In this document: positions 7,980 through 15,832 of the stretch, piece by piece
Layout: every line of letters starts with the position of its first letter
Position numbering within the stretch: the first letter of the stretch is position 1
Assembly (NCBI GenBank): GCA_020025965.1
Contig: JAHHRG010000014.1
Coordinates: 1 to 41,033 of the forward strand
Length of the DNA stretch: 41,033 bases
Origin: Sutterella sp.
GTDB taxonomy: Bacteria; Pseudomonadota; Gammaproteobacteria; Burkholderiales; Burkholderiaceae_F
Direction of reading: 5' to 3'
The notes under the pieces: generated by a model
Database searches by the model: none
What the model was told of the DNA's origin: nothing
The model's input: the letters and a program-made list of their open reading frames with translations, nothing else
Translations under genes and position numbers: made by a program

Positions 7980-8054
7980 TGATTACAGAAAACCTTTCGG
8001 CTCACGAACGTTTTGCGCTCCCATTGGTCCGCGTTCGTGCAGATCTCATTGCTG

Positions 8055-8477
8055 TTATTCAATAGCGATCATTTTCTGTTCCGGTGCTTCGATTTGTTGC
8101 TTTCTCGGAAGCTTAATCATCAGCACGCCGTCTTCGAACTTCGCCTTGACGTCTTCTTCAGTGATATCGTCACCCACGTAGAAGCTACGGCTCATTGAAC
8201 CCGTCCAGCGTTCGCGACGCAAGCAAGCACCTTTTTGCTTTTCTTCTTGCTTTTGAGCCGCGATCGTCATGTAGCCGTTTTTAAGGCTCAGTTGAATGTC
8301 GCTCTTCTTCATGCCCGGCATATCGATGTCGAGCTGCCAGCCGTTTTCGTCCTCATGAACGTCGGTCTTCATGCATTGCTGGTTAAAGGACTGGAAGAAC
8401 TTGGAATTGTCCGGGAAGGCCATCTGACGGAAAGCGTCGTCAAAGAGGTCTTCGTGATATAACGTCGGAAATAACAT
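8055..8477 (-). CDS. Small heat shock protein, Hsp20/alpha-crystallin family
   Basis: At 140 residues this has the family layout: an N-terminal arm with aromatic residues (LFDDAFRQMAF), a central alpha-crystallin domain (about residues 36-125; DIDMPGMKKSDIQLSL, then RRERWTGSMSRSFYVGDDI, then KAKFEDGVLMIKLPR) and a short tail. Such proteins hold unfolding proteins for DnaK/ClpB refolding. AGGAG is 5-10 bases before the ATG. An RpoH-type promoter lies about 95 bases upstream (8572-8599), giving direct sequence support for heat-shock control. It is a single-gene unit with its own terminator. Confidence 0.93.
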   Translation of the reverse strand: MLFPTLYHEDLFDDAFRQMAFPDNSKFFQSFNQQCMKTDVHEDENGWQLDIDMPGMKKSDIQLSLKNGYMTIAAQKQEEKQKGACLRRERWTGSMSRSFYVGDDITEEDVKAKFEDGVLMIKLPRKQQIEAPEQKMIAIE

Positions 8478-8571
8478 ACGTTTCTCCTAAATTATCAGCC
8501 GTCGACCATGGCGGTTATGGACTGGAAGACGGGCGTTTTATTGAACCGCCCTTTTCTTCCCTTTACTTAAT

Positions 8572-8599
8572 ACATGGGGATAGATATTCTGATTTCAAG
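8572..8599 (-). promoter_or_regulatory. RpoH (sigma-32) heat-shock promoter of hsp20
   Basis: On the minus strand the sequence reads CTTGAAA, then 13 bases, then CCCCATGT. This matches the sigma-32 consensus (CTTGAAA, 11-16 bases, CCCCATnT) at every fixed position and points at hsp20. It implies a leader of roughly 85-90 nt, which contains a GGGCG/CGCCC hairpin. Confidence 0.9.
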
Positions 8600-8761
8600 G
8601 CCGTTTTCGGAAACGTCGATTTTTTGTTACAAAACGCTTTTCACCTAACGCGAGCTCGATATATCCATACCGTCTTTCATGCTCGGGCGACACGTTTTTG
8701 CCGATTCCGAATGCCTTGCGCTAAACTCAGACTTTCCCGAAACCTACTTCTGAAGTACACC

Positions 8762-9448
8762 ATGGCAGTCTTTAGCACCGAACTTCGTCCCGTCATGATG
8801 AGCCTCTCGGCCGCCGACGTGGCCCGTCTCCTTGATTTGGCTCTTTTCGCTCGTCTTTACAACATTGACGAAAACCTCAACGAGACTCTCAATATGGAAC
8901 CGTTGATTGAAGCCGGCATGCTGATAAAGGACGACCAAGGACAGTATTTGATTACGGGCGTTGCAGGCTTTTTCTTCGCGAAGTCTTTCTCGCCCTTCCC
9001 GACGCTTGCTCGTACCGGCATTCGCGTCGTCCGTTATCCGGGCAAGGACAAGAGCGGGATTCCGACGCCGCGCTTTTTTGACGGCGGCTATGCGCGTACC
9101 TTTACGGAAGCCGTGATGTTTGTCCGTCAAATGACCGCTAACTTTAACGATAAGTATGACGTTGAAGATCTGCGCCTTTTACTCGCCAACCTTCTTGCTC
9201 AGCGTGCCCCGCAGAATCCGGCGCCGATTGCTTTGATTGAAATCTTTGACGATCGCATTGAATTCTTCCGCTCCGGCGACGACGATCGCGCCTGGGCCAA
9301 TCCCAAGACGGCCAATCTTTTGAAGCGTTATTTCTTTAGTGACGGTCAGGATTTTGGCACACTCGCCCTGCTTTTGGGTTTAAAGAGCATTCCCGATATG
9401 GATGTCGATGCCAAGGGAACGCGTTTCGTTTTGCCCGCTAAGTGCTGA
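8762..9448 (+). CDS. RecG/AlbA-like C-terminal-domain protein with degenerate ATPase motif
   Basis: At 228 residues this resembles the middle of the large family of transcriptional regulators with an AlbA_2 DNA-binding domain and a RecG-like C-terminal ATPase domain: YLITGVAGFFFAKSFSPFPTLARTGIRVVRYPG (about 62-94) and later IALIEIFDDRIEFFRSG (156-172). Where the family has REAxxNAxxHRDY, this protein has RLLLANLLAQRA, so the nucleotide site looks lost. No AlbA_2 domain precedes it. The frame is open upstream to 8624, but that part looks non-coding, so the ATG at 8762 is used; the ribosome site is poor and the start is uncertain. The next gene is a better-preserved relative. Confidence 0.62.
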   Translation: MAVFSTELRPVMMSLSAADVARLLDLALFARLYNIDENLNETLNMEPLIEAGMLIKDDQGQYLITGVAGFFFAKSFSPFPTLARTGIRVVRYPGKDKSGIPTPRFFDGGYARTFTEAVMFVRQMTANFNDKYDVEDLRLLLANLLAQRAPQNPAPIALIEIFDDRIEFFRSGDDDRAWANPKTANLLKRYFFSDGQDFGTLALLLGLKSIPDMDVDAKGTRFVLPAKC

Positions 9449-9500
9449 GATTGAAACACTTCGGCATCTTAAATGCCTGACACACAGGCGTAACGACAGA

Positions 9501-9534
9501 GACCGCTTTTCAGTTGCGAAAGGCGGTCTTTTTT
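9501..9534 (+). terminator. Terminator between the two RecG/AlbA-like genes
   Basis: GACCGC (9501-9506) pairs with GCGGTC (9523-9528), with further pairing inside the stem, followed by TTTTTT. It shows the two related genes are separate units. Confidence 0.85.
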
Positions 9535-9577
9535 CACCCCTGATTGCATTCGGTTCTTGTTGATTTTTAGGCTGCTA

Positions 9578-9617
9578 CTAGTTAGACTTACAGCAACTAG
9601 AAGCAACTAACAATTAG
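9578..9617 (+). promoter_or_regulatory. Possible operator cluster upstream of the RecG/AlbA-like regulator
   Basis: AGCAACTA occurs twice, at 9592-9599 and 9602-9609, exactly one helical turn apart. An inverted copy of the core (TAGTT, 9579-9583) lies upstream, and a small dyad CTAA-CAA-TTAG (9607-9617) runs up to the ribosome site. The cluster ends 14 bases before the ATG. The encoded protein has a C-terminal winged-helix region, so autoregulation is a reasonable guess. Confidence 0.45.
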
Positions 9618-9630
9618 AAGGAGTGCCGAT

Positions 9631-10551
9631 ATGTCGACAGACCTTTCCAGCGCCACCAATCTGCCCTATGAAATGCGACCGGCCGAATACCAGGTTAATT
9701 CGTTTGAAGTTTTGGAGAAAATCTGCCGTGAAAACGACGTTGAGGTTGACGATCGTAACTTCCGCTGGCTCGGTATACGCACGCCGGAAGGCGAATTGAC
9801 GAACTTGGGTTTTCTCCTTTCGGACGAAAACTTTCATCAGCTCTCGATTGTCGAAGTGAATCCCGAGAACCCCAAGTTCCTCGTCGGCACTCATGTCTGT
9901 TCGGGTTCCGTGCTGAGTCAGGTGGACGATGCGGTTGAGTTCATATCGACCCTTTACGGCAAGAATCTTTTTGCGCTCGAAGAGGTTTATCCCTTGGCTG
10001 CCGTGCGCGAGGCCGTGGTGAATATGTTCATTCATCGCGACTACGAAAGCCGCGTGCGCCCCATGATTCGCATCTGGCCCGATCGCCTTGAATTTATCAA
10101 CGGCACGGCGGGTGAAGTGTTGGATGCCGAAGCGCTGAAGCTCGGCGTTTCATTAAGCAATAATCCGCATATGGCGAACGTCTTCACCAAACTCCATCTT
10201 TCGCACACGATCGGTTCCGGCCTCATGAAAATCCGAGAGGCTTATGCAAATGCCGACGTTCAACCGACGGCCAAGGCACTGAAAAATGTTTTCGTTCTGA
10301 CGCTCCCCAATACGAAATTGGACGCCCCTCTTCACAGCGATCATCGCGACAACCATCAGCCGATGAGTCTCAAGGTGAAGGAAGCCATGAAGCTTTTCTC
10401 GGATTCCGATGAGTTGACGAGAAAGGAAGTGGACGATGCCCTCGGCGTCTCGCAGACGCGCTCCAGCGCCATTATCCGCGACCTGATCGCTATGGACGTG
10501 ATCGAGAAGGTCGGTACGGGCCGCAATATTTGCTATCGCCGCAAGAACTGA
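9631..10551 (+). CDS. RecG-like ATPase-domain/winged-helix putative transcriptional regulator
   Basis: The 306 residues match the C-terminal portion of AlbA_2-type regulators. The GELTNLGFLLSDE segment (54-66) precedes the RecG-like domain with AVREAVVNMFIHRDY (124-138), the best conserved motif of that family (REAxxNAxxHRDY). The middle DRLEFINGTAGEV, SLSNNPHMANVFTKL and GSGLMKI are also typical. Residues about 255-306 look like a winged helix (LTRKEVDDALGVSQTRSSAIIRDLIAMDVIEKVGTGRNICYR). The usual N-terminal AlbA_2 domain is absent; the ATG is backed by AGAAGGAG and no coding sequence for it is visible upstream. A repeated motif sits in the leader. Target genes are unknown. Confidence 0.8.
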   Translation: MSTDLSSATNLPYEMRPAEYQVNSFEVLEKICRENDVEVDDRNFRWLGIRTPEGELTNLGFLLSDENFHQLSIVEVNPENPKFLVGTHVCSGSVLSQVDDAVEFISTLYGKNLFALEEVYPLAAVREAVVNMFIHRDYESRVRPMIRIWPDRLEFINGTAGEVLDAEALKLGVSLSNNPHMANVFTKLHLSHTIGSGLMKIREAYANADVQPTAKALKNVFVLTLPNTKLDAPLHSDHRDNHQPMSLKVKEAMKLFSDSDELTRKEVDDALGVSQTRSSAIIRDLIAMDVIEKVGTGRNICYRRKN

Positions 10552-10581
10552 TCTCTAAAAAATCCCGAACGGATTCTTTAT

Positions 10582-10614
10582 AAAAACGGCCGGCATCTTC
10601 AAGGATGTCGGCCG
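10582..10614 (-). terminator. Terminator of the flavodoxin gene
   Basis: An 11-bp stem (10587-10597 with 10604-10614, one wobble) is followed on the minus strand by TTTTT. It may also slow plus-strand transcripts from the regulator gene. Confidence 0.83.
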
Positions 10615-10643
10615 ATATCGTTTCTGAAGAAACGGCGAAAGGA

Positions 10644-11147
10644 TTAAGCGCCGAAGGTCTTCAGATAAAGTTCCTGGGCGTTCAAAACGTCCAAGCGGTC
10701 GGGATGCGTTTCTGACAAGGTACGACGGGCTTCGCGTTCCTTGATCATTTCGCCTTCGCCCAATTCGGTCATGTGAGCAAAGCGCTTTTCGTCAATGCGG
10801 CCGCGGCAAAGGAAGGTGGCTTCAAGCGTGTTGCCTCGGTCGGTACCGACGGCGGCTTCGCAGATCATGCGCATCCAGGCTTTGGCGTGGCCCGTACCGG
10901 GGTCGCTGCCCATCGTGCAGAAGCAGGCAATCTTCTTGTCCTTAAAGCGAGGCATCACGGCCTTGAGATCCGGAGGAAGATCGCCACCGGCGCACCAGAA
11001 GCAAAGGCACACCGGGTTGTACTGGGAAAGGTCTTCAGGCAGTTCGGCAGGTGTCACGATATGGGTGCCGGCCGCATCGGCCACGGCGTGCGCAATGATG
11101 CGGGTATTGCCCGTGCCGGAACTGACAACAACGAGAGGTTGAGTCAT
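10644..11147 (-). CDS. Flavodoxin-family protein
   Basis: The N-terminus MTQPLVVVSSGTGNTR contains the FMN phosphate-binding loop (SSGTGNT, residues 9-15) right after the first beta strand, as in flavodoxins. Further flavin-contact loops may be CFWCAGGDLPPD and CTMGSDPGTGHAKAW. The length, 167 residues, is usual. Upstream codons remain open to 11216, but the ATG at 11147 follows AAGGAGTTTTCC and puts the loop at its proper place. The long C-terminal helix region (KEREARRTLSE...LYLKTFG) resembles the flavodoxin-like proteins found with flavin reductases in gut bacteria; the partner enzyme is not in this window. It stands alone. Confidence 0.82.
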   Translation of the reverse strand: MTQPLVVVSSGTGNTRIIAHAVADAAGTHIVTPAELPEDLSQYNPVCLCFWCAGGDLPPDLKAVMPRFKDKKIACFCTMGSDPGTGHAKAWMRMICEAAVGTDRGNTLEATFLCRGRIDEKRFAHMTELGEGEMIKEREARRTLSETHPDRLDVLNAQELYLKTFGA

Positions 11148-11300
11148 GGAAAACTCCTTAACTTTGAAAACTCTGAGCACTGAATAAGACCGCTGAAACC
11201 TTGCGATCCTGTTCAAAGTATATCCTGAAGCGTCGCTAAAGAAAAACGTCTTTTTGTTTGCCGTATGTTTCCATTAAGACCCCTATTCCCGATCAGAGTC

Positions 11301-11861
11301 TCAACAACAAAAAATCGGTGCTCCGTGACGATAGAGTCCTTCAACGACGCCCAAAAGGAGTTCGGTATCGATCAAAGCCCCGTGATGCGCTTCACGGCAC
11401 GAACGGTCCACGCCGTAGACGTCGCACAAGGCATCAAGCCCGTTTCGCGTACCGGGACCGCGAAGCCGTCTCGCCATTTGAAGCGTGCAACGGATATCGA
11501 CAACGTGTTCGCACAAGGGGCCTAAAGCGAGTCTTGCCAATTCCGCATCGAGCATTCGTCGATCGAAACTCGCATTATGGATGTAAAGAACGGAGCCTGA
11601 CACGAAATCCAGAAAGTCGCCGGCCACCGATTTAAAAAGCGGTTTGTCGGCGAGGAAGCGATCGGAGAGTCCGTGTACGCGGTAAGCCCCGTAAGGCATC
11701 GGACGACACGGGTTTAAATACACATGAAACCGACTGAGGGGTTTGAAAGTCACGGGGTCGAATTCCATCGCGGCAATTTCGCAGACCCGATCGGTGACTG
11801 ACGAGAGTCCCGTGGTTTCGGTATCGAGGCAAACAAAACGAGTGGCCGGTGTGATCGGCAT
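11301..11861 (-). CDS. dnaQ: DnaQ-like 3'-5' exonuclease (DEDDh)
   Basis: All five DEDDh residues line up with E. coli DNA polymerase III epsilon: D13 and E15 in DTETTG, D100 in HNASFD, H160 and D165 in HHGALIDTELL. RNGLDALCDVYGV is also typical of epsilon. This enzyme removes misincorporated bases for the replicase. At 185 residues it lacks most of the C-terminal tail with which epsilon binds the polymerase subunit (E. coli has 243), so it may be a short epsilon or a separate proofreader. The ATG at 11861 is chosen because upstream codons would run into the terminator at 11877-11910. The ribosome site is weak. Confidence 0.85.
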   Translation of the reverse strand: MPITPATRFVCLDTETTGLSSVTDRVCEIAAMEFDPVTFKPLSRFHVYLNPCRPMPYGAYRVHGLSDRFLADKPLFKSVAGDFLDFVSGSVLYIHNASFDRRMLDAELARLALGPLCEHVVDIRCTLQMARRLRGPGTRNGLDALCDVYGVDRSCREAHHGALIDTELLLGVVEGLYRHGAPIFCC

Positions 11862-11876
11862 GGCGTTTTCCCAAAT

Positions 11877-11910
11877 AAAAAAAAGACCTGCAGACATTGT
11901 CGCAGGTCTT
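11877..11910 (-). terminator. Terminator of the nlpE-like gene
   Basis: A perfect 9-bp stem (AAGACCTGC at 11883-11891 with GCAGGTCTT at 11902-11910) is followed on the minus strand by eight T. It separates the nlpE-like gene from dnaQ. Confidence 0.88.
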
Positions 11911-11936
11911 GGCTGATGGAAGCTTGATTAAGTCGA

Positions 11937-12332
11937 TCAGTTCTTTTTGAGAACGTAGAACTGAGCAAGTTCCCCTTCAACCGGTTTACCTTCAGCTGTC
12001 AGGAAGCGGACGGATCCGTCCATCTTTTCGAGCTTATAGGGTGCCTCTTTGAGGGGCTTCATATGAATGACGCCCTTGTTGTCAATCGTCCATTCACCCG
12101 CTTCATCGAGCACCACACCGCGTTCAAGATAATCGGACGTGCGGTTGTAGGTCTTGTCGGCCTTCAAATAGAGGGTCGTACGAATCCCCGGGCAGTCGGC
12201 GGCAGGCAAAGTGCCTTCGTAAATACCGGCCGTCTGCTGATACACAGCAGGGTCGACGGACGTTTCGTCGCTCTGCGTACAGCCGGCGAGAAGTGCAAGA
12301 GAAGAAGCGGCAACAAAAAGAAGTTTGCGCAT
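11937..12332 (-). CDS. NlpE N-terminal-domain lipoprotein
   Basis: A lipoprotein signal peptide ends at LLAGC (Cys18). The mature part (GIYEGTLPAADCPGIRTTLYLKADKTY..., residues 36-64) matches the NlpE N-terminal domain, an outer-membrane lipoprotein domain linked in E. coli to surface sensing and Cpx signalling. The E. coli domain has a CxxC at this point (LPCADC); here the first Cys is Ala44 (AADC) with only Cys47 left, so the redox pair is missing. At 131 residues it has only the N-terminal domain. The ATG at 12332 is the only start that gives a proper signal peptide. Cpx genes are not in the window. Confidence 0.83.
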   Translation of the reverse strand: MRKLLFVAASSLALLAGCTQSDETSVDPAVYQQTAGIYEGTLPAADCPGIRTTLYLKADKTYNRTSDYLERGVVLDEAGEWTIDNKGVIHMKPLKEAPYKLEKMDGSVRFLTAEGKPVEGELAQFYVLKKN

Positions 12333-12551
12333 GATTTGAATCCTGAAGTCAGAGAGAACGATTTCATTGTAGACGAATTGTTCGGGAACGGTATCTTTCC
12401 ATTTGTTCAAAACGTCGGAAAGTGTTGCAGACTGCGTGTTTATCCCAATTTCAGACCTGTTTCTTTGTCGTAGAGTTGAATAACAAATGAACGTAAAAGG
12501 CACGGAGCTTTTTCGCTTTCGCGTCGAACAACTCTAAAGGAAGGTAAAACA

Positions 12552-13982
12552 ATGGGTCATCCTTTTGAGAAGCACTATATTGACGGCGAATGGGTTGCGT
12601 CGAGCGAACCCGCCATGATCGACGTTGAGAATCCCACCACACTTGAAACAATCGCACACATTCCCGACGGCACGCCTGAAGATGCGGTCAAAGCCATTTT
12701 GGCCGCCAAAGCTGCACAACCCGCCTGGCGTGCGGTCCCCTTGGCGATCCGCGTGGAAATGATGAAGGAGATGCTTCGCCACTTCGTAGCCATGCGCGAC
12801 GACATCATCGCGCTTGAGGTGAAAGAACTCGGGGCGCCCGTCACCTTTACGCAGTCTGCGCATTGCGATTATCAGTTCACTCGCATTCGTTCTTATATCG
12901 ATGCCGTCCAAACGATCAAATTCGAGGAATCGTATGAGGCTTCGACTGTCTGCCGCGAACCCGTTGGCGTCGTCACCTGCATTACGCCTTGGAACTACCC
13001 TTTGGGACAGATCGTGCAGAAAGTCGTGCCCGCGATTTTGATGGGCAACACTGTTGTCCTGAAACCCAGTCAGCACACGCCCTTAACAGCGGTACTCATG
13101 GCCGAAGCTTTTGACTTCGCAGGATTCCCCAAAGGGGTCTTCAATATGGTGTCCGGCCGCGGGTCGCGATTGGGTGAAGTCTTGGCGACGCATCCGGCCG
13201 TTGATATGGTCTCCTTCACCGGGTCGACTCGTGTCGGAACCGAACTGGCTCGCTCGGCCTTACTCTCGATGAAGCGAATCAGCCTTGAATTGGGCGGCAA
13301 ATCGCCCTTCATTCTCCTCAAGTCCGACGACTACACCAAAGCCATGGCGCGTCTTGTGCCGTCCATCTTCTATAACTCCGGACAGACCTGCACCGCCCTT
13401 TCTCGTTTGCTTGTCCCGGCTGAGGATCTCGACAAAATCAAGGCACTCTTGAAAGAAACGGTGGCGAAAATCAAAGTGGGAGATCCGACGGATCCTGCGA
13501 CTGAAGTCGGTCCCCTCTCCTCCTTAGCCCAATTCAGGAAAGTTCGCGACTATCTGGAATTGGGGCTTGCCGAAGGTGCCGAACTTCTTGTCGGCCGCAT
13601 TCCTGACGAAGCGGAAGCTAAAAACGGCTACTACGTCGAACCCGCGGTCTTTACCGATGTGACGAACGACATGCGCATAGCCCGCGAAGAAATCTTCGGG
13701 CCGGTGCTTTGCGTGATTCCGTATAAAGATGTTGAAGAAGCGGTAAAGATTGCCAACGATACGCCTTACGGACTTAACGCCGCCGTTTTCGGCCCCAAGA
13801 CCGAAGCGGAAGCCGTGGCTCGCCGGATCGAAGCCGGGAACGTTTACGTGAACGACGCGCCGCGCGATGTAACGGCTCCGTTTGGCGGATACAAGTCCTC
13901 GGGGATCGGCCGTGAAGGCGGTGTAGCAGGTCTTCTTGAATTCAGTCAGCTGAAGGCCGTTTTCGATCGCTCTACTTTCTAG
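12552..13982 (+). CDS. NAD(P)-dependent aldehyde dehydrogenase
   Basis: A complete 476-residue aldehyde dehydrogenase. The oxyanion Asn148 is in TPWNYP, the general base Glu246 in LELGGKSP, and the nucleophile Cys280 in NSGQTCTA. The cofactor site VVLKPSQHTP (about 168-177) and FTGSTRVG (222-229) are intact, as is EEIFGPVL near the end. It oxidises an aldehyde to its acid; the substrate cannot be named, although the layout resembles enzymes of the benzaldehyde/aminobutyraldehyde-type groups. AAGGAAGG lies 8 bases before the ATG. It is a single gene between the divergent nlpE-like gene and a terminator. Confidence 0.9.
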   Translation: MGHPFEKHYIDGEWVASSEPAMIDVENPTTLETIAHIPDGTPEDAVKAILAAKAAQPAWRAVPLAIRVEMMKEMLRHFVAMRDDIIALEVKELGAPVTFTQSAHCDYQFTRIRSYIDAVQTIKFEESYEASTVCREPVGVVTCITPWNYPLGQIVQKVVPAILMGNTVVLKPSQHTPLTAVLMAEAFDFAGFPKGVFNMVSGRGSRLGEVLATHPAVDMVSFTGSTRVGTELARSALLSMKRISLELGGKSPFILLKSDDYTKAMARLVPSIFYNSGQTCTALSRLLVPAEDLDKIKALLKETVAKIKVGDPTDPATEVGPLSSLAQFRKVRDYLELGLAEGAELLVGRIPDEAEAKNGYYVEPAVFTDVTNDMRIAREEIFGPVLCVIPYKDVEEAVKIANDTPYGLNAAVFGPKTEAEAVARRIEAGNVYVNDAPRDVTAPFGGYKSSGIGREGGVAGLLEFSQLKAVFDRSTF

Positions 13983-14041
13983 TACGCGACAAATCTCAGC
14001 GAGAGCGTCGTTGATCGTCTCTCTTCATTTTTTACACATAC

Positions 14042-14080
14042 AAAAACCCGCACTCCTTGATGAAAAAGAGTGCGGGTTTT
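14042..14080. terminator. Bidirectional terminator of the aldehyde dehydrogenase and porin genes
   Basis: A perfect 13-bp stem (AAAACCCGCACTC at 14043-14055 with GAGTGCGGGTTTT at 14068-14080) has T runs on either strand. Confidence 0.9.
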
Positions 14081-14136
14081 GAGCTTTAATCAGCGCTTAT
14101 CCTCAATTCTCGAGCATTGAGGACGAGTCTGCTTCA

Positions 14137-15276
14137 TTAGAAAGCGTGCGTCAAACCGACATAGGCCTGACCGACCTTGAGGTGCTGCGTGTTGTCGGCG
14201 GCATCATGCGAATCGAACTTCCATTCGCCGTAACCAAGACCCGAGTAGACGGACGTACGGTTCGACAAGGCGTAGGTGTAGCGAGCGGCGACGCCGAGGT
14301 AATCCATGCCGGAGCCGTTCTTACCCGTCACGCCTTCGCTGGTGGCTGCGTCGGCATCCGTGTAGTAGACACCCGTCGTCAGTTCGCCGCCCATCATCGG
14401 CGTGATAGCGCCCACGTGATAGGCTTCGCCGTCGACGTTATCGAGGCTCAAGAGCTGACCGGAGAAGCGGTCAAACTGCGAGAACGTCGTTTCGCCGCGC
14501 AGGTTTTCGAAGTGCTGGCCCATGACGAAGAGCTTCGTCACGCCGAGGTCGTAATTTGCGCCGAGCGAGGAGATCTTGCGATCGAGACCTTCACCCATGA
14601 GAACCTGTTCGTAAGCAGCGACGGCCTGAAGAGCACCGTATTCGCCCGTCAAGGCAAAACCGGCATAGCGGTTGGCATCGTCATGACCTTCACGGCCTTC
14701 GGTAACCTTGTTGTCGTTCTTGAAGGAGTACTGCATCGTGGCCTGAAGACCGGCCATCTTCGGCGTCTGGTAAACGAGGCTGTTGTCGAGACGATCGGTC
14801 GTCACCATGCCGAAGATCGCGTTGTCGCCGCCGTCAAAGGCATCGCCGATCGCGAAAACCGTGTCGTAAGAACCGGCAGAGGAACCGAGCGCGCCCATAC
14901 GGCCGGCAGATACCTGACCGAAGGGACCGGCAAGCGTCAGGGAAGCTTCGCGACCGAAGAGTCGGTCATCGTTGTCCATCGTACCGTCGTCGGACTTGAA
15001 GCCGTTTTCAAGCTTGAAGGAGAGCTTCATGTCGTTGCCGAGGTCTTCGGTACCCTTGAGGCCGAAACGGGAATTGGCATTCAAACCGGATTCAAGTCCC
15101 ATCTTTGACGCACGATCGTCTACACCCGTGCCGTTCGGGCCGAGCGGGAGATTTTCGAACTTCTGGGATTCGTAAAGCATGCCGTAGTCGACGACACCGT
15201 AGAGCGTAAGATCGGCTGCCGAGGAAGCGCCTGCAAAAGCGCCCATAATGGCAACGGCCGTGAGTGATTTTTTCAT
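14137..15276 (-). CDS. Outer-membrane trimeric porin (Gram-negative type)
   Basis: A signal peptide (MKKSLTAVAIMGAFAGASSA) is followed by ADLTLYGVVDYG, the classic start of betaproteobacterial general porins of the Omp32/OpcP type. The rest alternates short beta strands with Gly/Asp-rich loops (SRFGLKGTEDLG, GPFGQVSAGRMG) and ends with a strand terminating in Phe (VGLTHAF), the signal read by the BAM complex. At 379 residues it fits a 16-strand barrel. It lets small solutes cross the outer membrane. AGGGAT precedes the ATG; the long AT-rich upstream region suits an abundant, regulated protein. Confidence 0.93.
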   Translation of the reverse strand: MKKSLTAVAIMGAFAGASSAADLTLYGVVDYGMLYESQKFENLPLGPNGTGVDDRASKMGLESGLNANSRFGLKGTEDLGNDMKLSFKLENGFKSDDGTMDNDDRLFGREASLTLAGPFGQVSAGRMGALGSSAGSYDTVFAIGDAFDGGDNAIFGMVTTDRLDNSLVYQTPKMAGLQATMQYSFKNDNKVTEGREGHDDANRYAGFALTGEYGALQAVAAYEQVLMGEGLDRKISSLGANYDLGVTKLFVMGQHFENLRGETTFSQFDRFSGQLLSLDNVDGEAYHVGAITPMMGGELTTGVYYTDADAATSEGVTGKNGSGMDYLGVAARYTYALSNRTSVYSGLGYGEWKFDSHDAADNTQHLKVGQAYVGLTHAF

Positions 15277-15656
15277 GATGTTTATCCCTTAATAAGTTGC
15301 CGACGTTGGACGCCGACAGAAGGTTTCGACTTGATCGGGGTCGAGTTTACAGATCAAAACTTCGCACTCGGAGAGGCGTTTTGAAAAAATCACCTTTGTC
15401 TCTGATACACAGATTTTTCTTAGTTTTCTCTTAATGTCCGACGACAGTTGCATGGCCCGACCAACAGCCCGTTGAGTTTCAAGAGTCTGTCGGAATACCC
15501 GCCGTTTTTTTGTTCGCCTGTTTTTCGAGGGGCACCGCGCATTTGGGCTAACGTCTTTTTCTAAAAGAAATTTTCTTCACGCCCCCTTTTTTCTCCGTCA
15601 TTTTTATTAGGGTTTCCTCTGATTTATTTGTGAGCATCGACGTCTTTTATCTCAGT

Positions 15657-15674
15657 CTTTTAGAGTCCTAAAAG
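15657..15674. repeat. Short perfect dyad, operator-like
   Basis: CTTTTAG at 15657-15663 and CTAAAAG at 15668-15674 are perfect inverted copies around 4 bases. No T run follows, so an operator is more likely than a terminator. It lies about 380 bases upstream of the porin start. Confidence 0.35.
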
Positions 15675-15738
15675 TGCAGGACATAGGCTTCGTGTATTGG
15701 GAACGTCAGATACCGCTTTACATCGAAACATAATTTCA

Positions 15739-15776
15739 CAAAAAAACGCGAACGCCTTCTCACGGAAGGGTTCGCG
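15739..15776 (-). terminator. Terminator of the HigA-like gene
   Basis: CGCGAAC (15747-15753) pairs with GTTCGCG (15770-15776), with more pairing after a bulge, followed on the minus strand by TTTTTTTGTG. Confidence 0.85.
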
Positions 15777-15832
15777 TCGGGATCGAATTTCGCGGCAATG
15801 GCGTCAATCGGTGAAAGCCGTATGGAGTTCGT

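Larger units (their letters stand above)
6947..8054. other. 1.1-kb intergenic region around the dif-like site
   Basis: I see no convincing gene in these bases. Open frames such as 7294-7488 (+), 7409-7597 (-) and 7636-7830 (+) are short, lack ribosome sites and match nothing I recognise. The region is AT-rich after 7580. It holds the mtnN terminator, the dif-like site at 7731-7758, a small terminator-like hairpin at 7859-7885 and the hsp20 terminator. It may include a decayed gene at about 7290-7600, where G+C is higher, but that is not provable here. Confidence 0.6.
15277..15832. other. Porin upstream region and HigA-like 3' region
   Basis: No gene is seen. The porin-proximal half probably holds its promoter, though no strong -35/-10 pair stands out. 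A dyad CTTTTAG-AGTC-CTAAAAG lies at 15657-15674. The right end has the terminator of the HigA-like gene (15739-15776). Confidence 0.6.
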
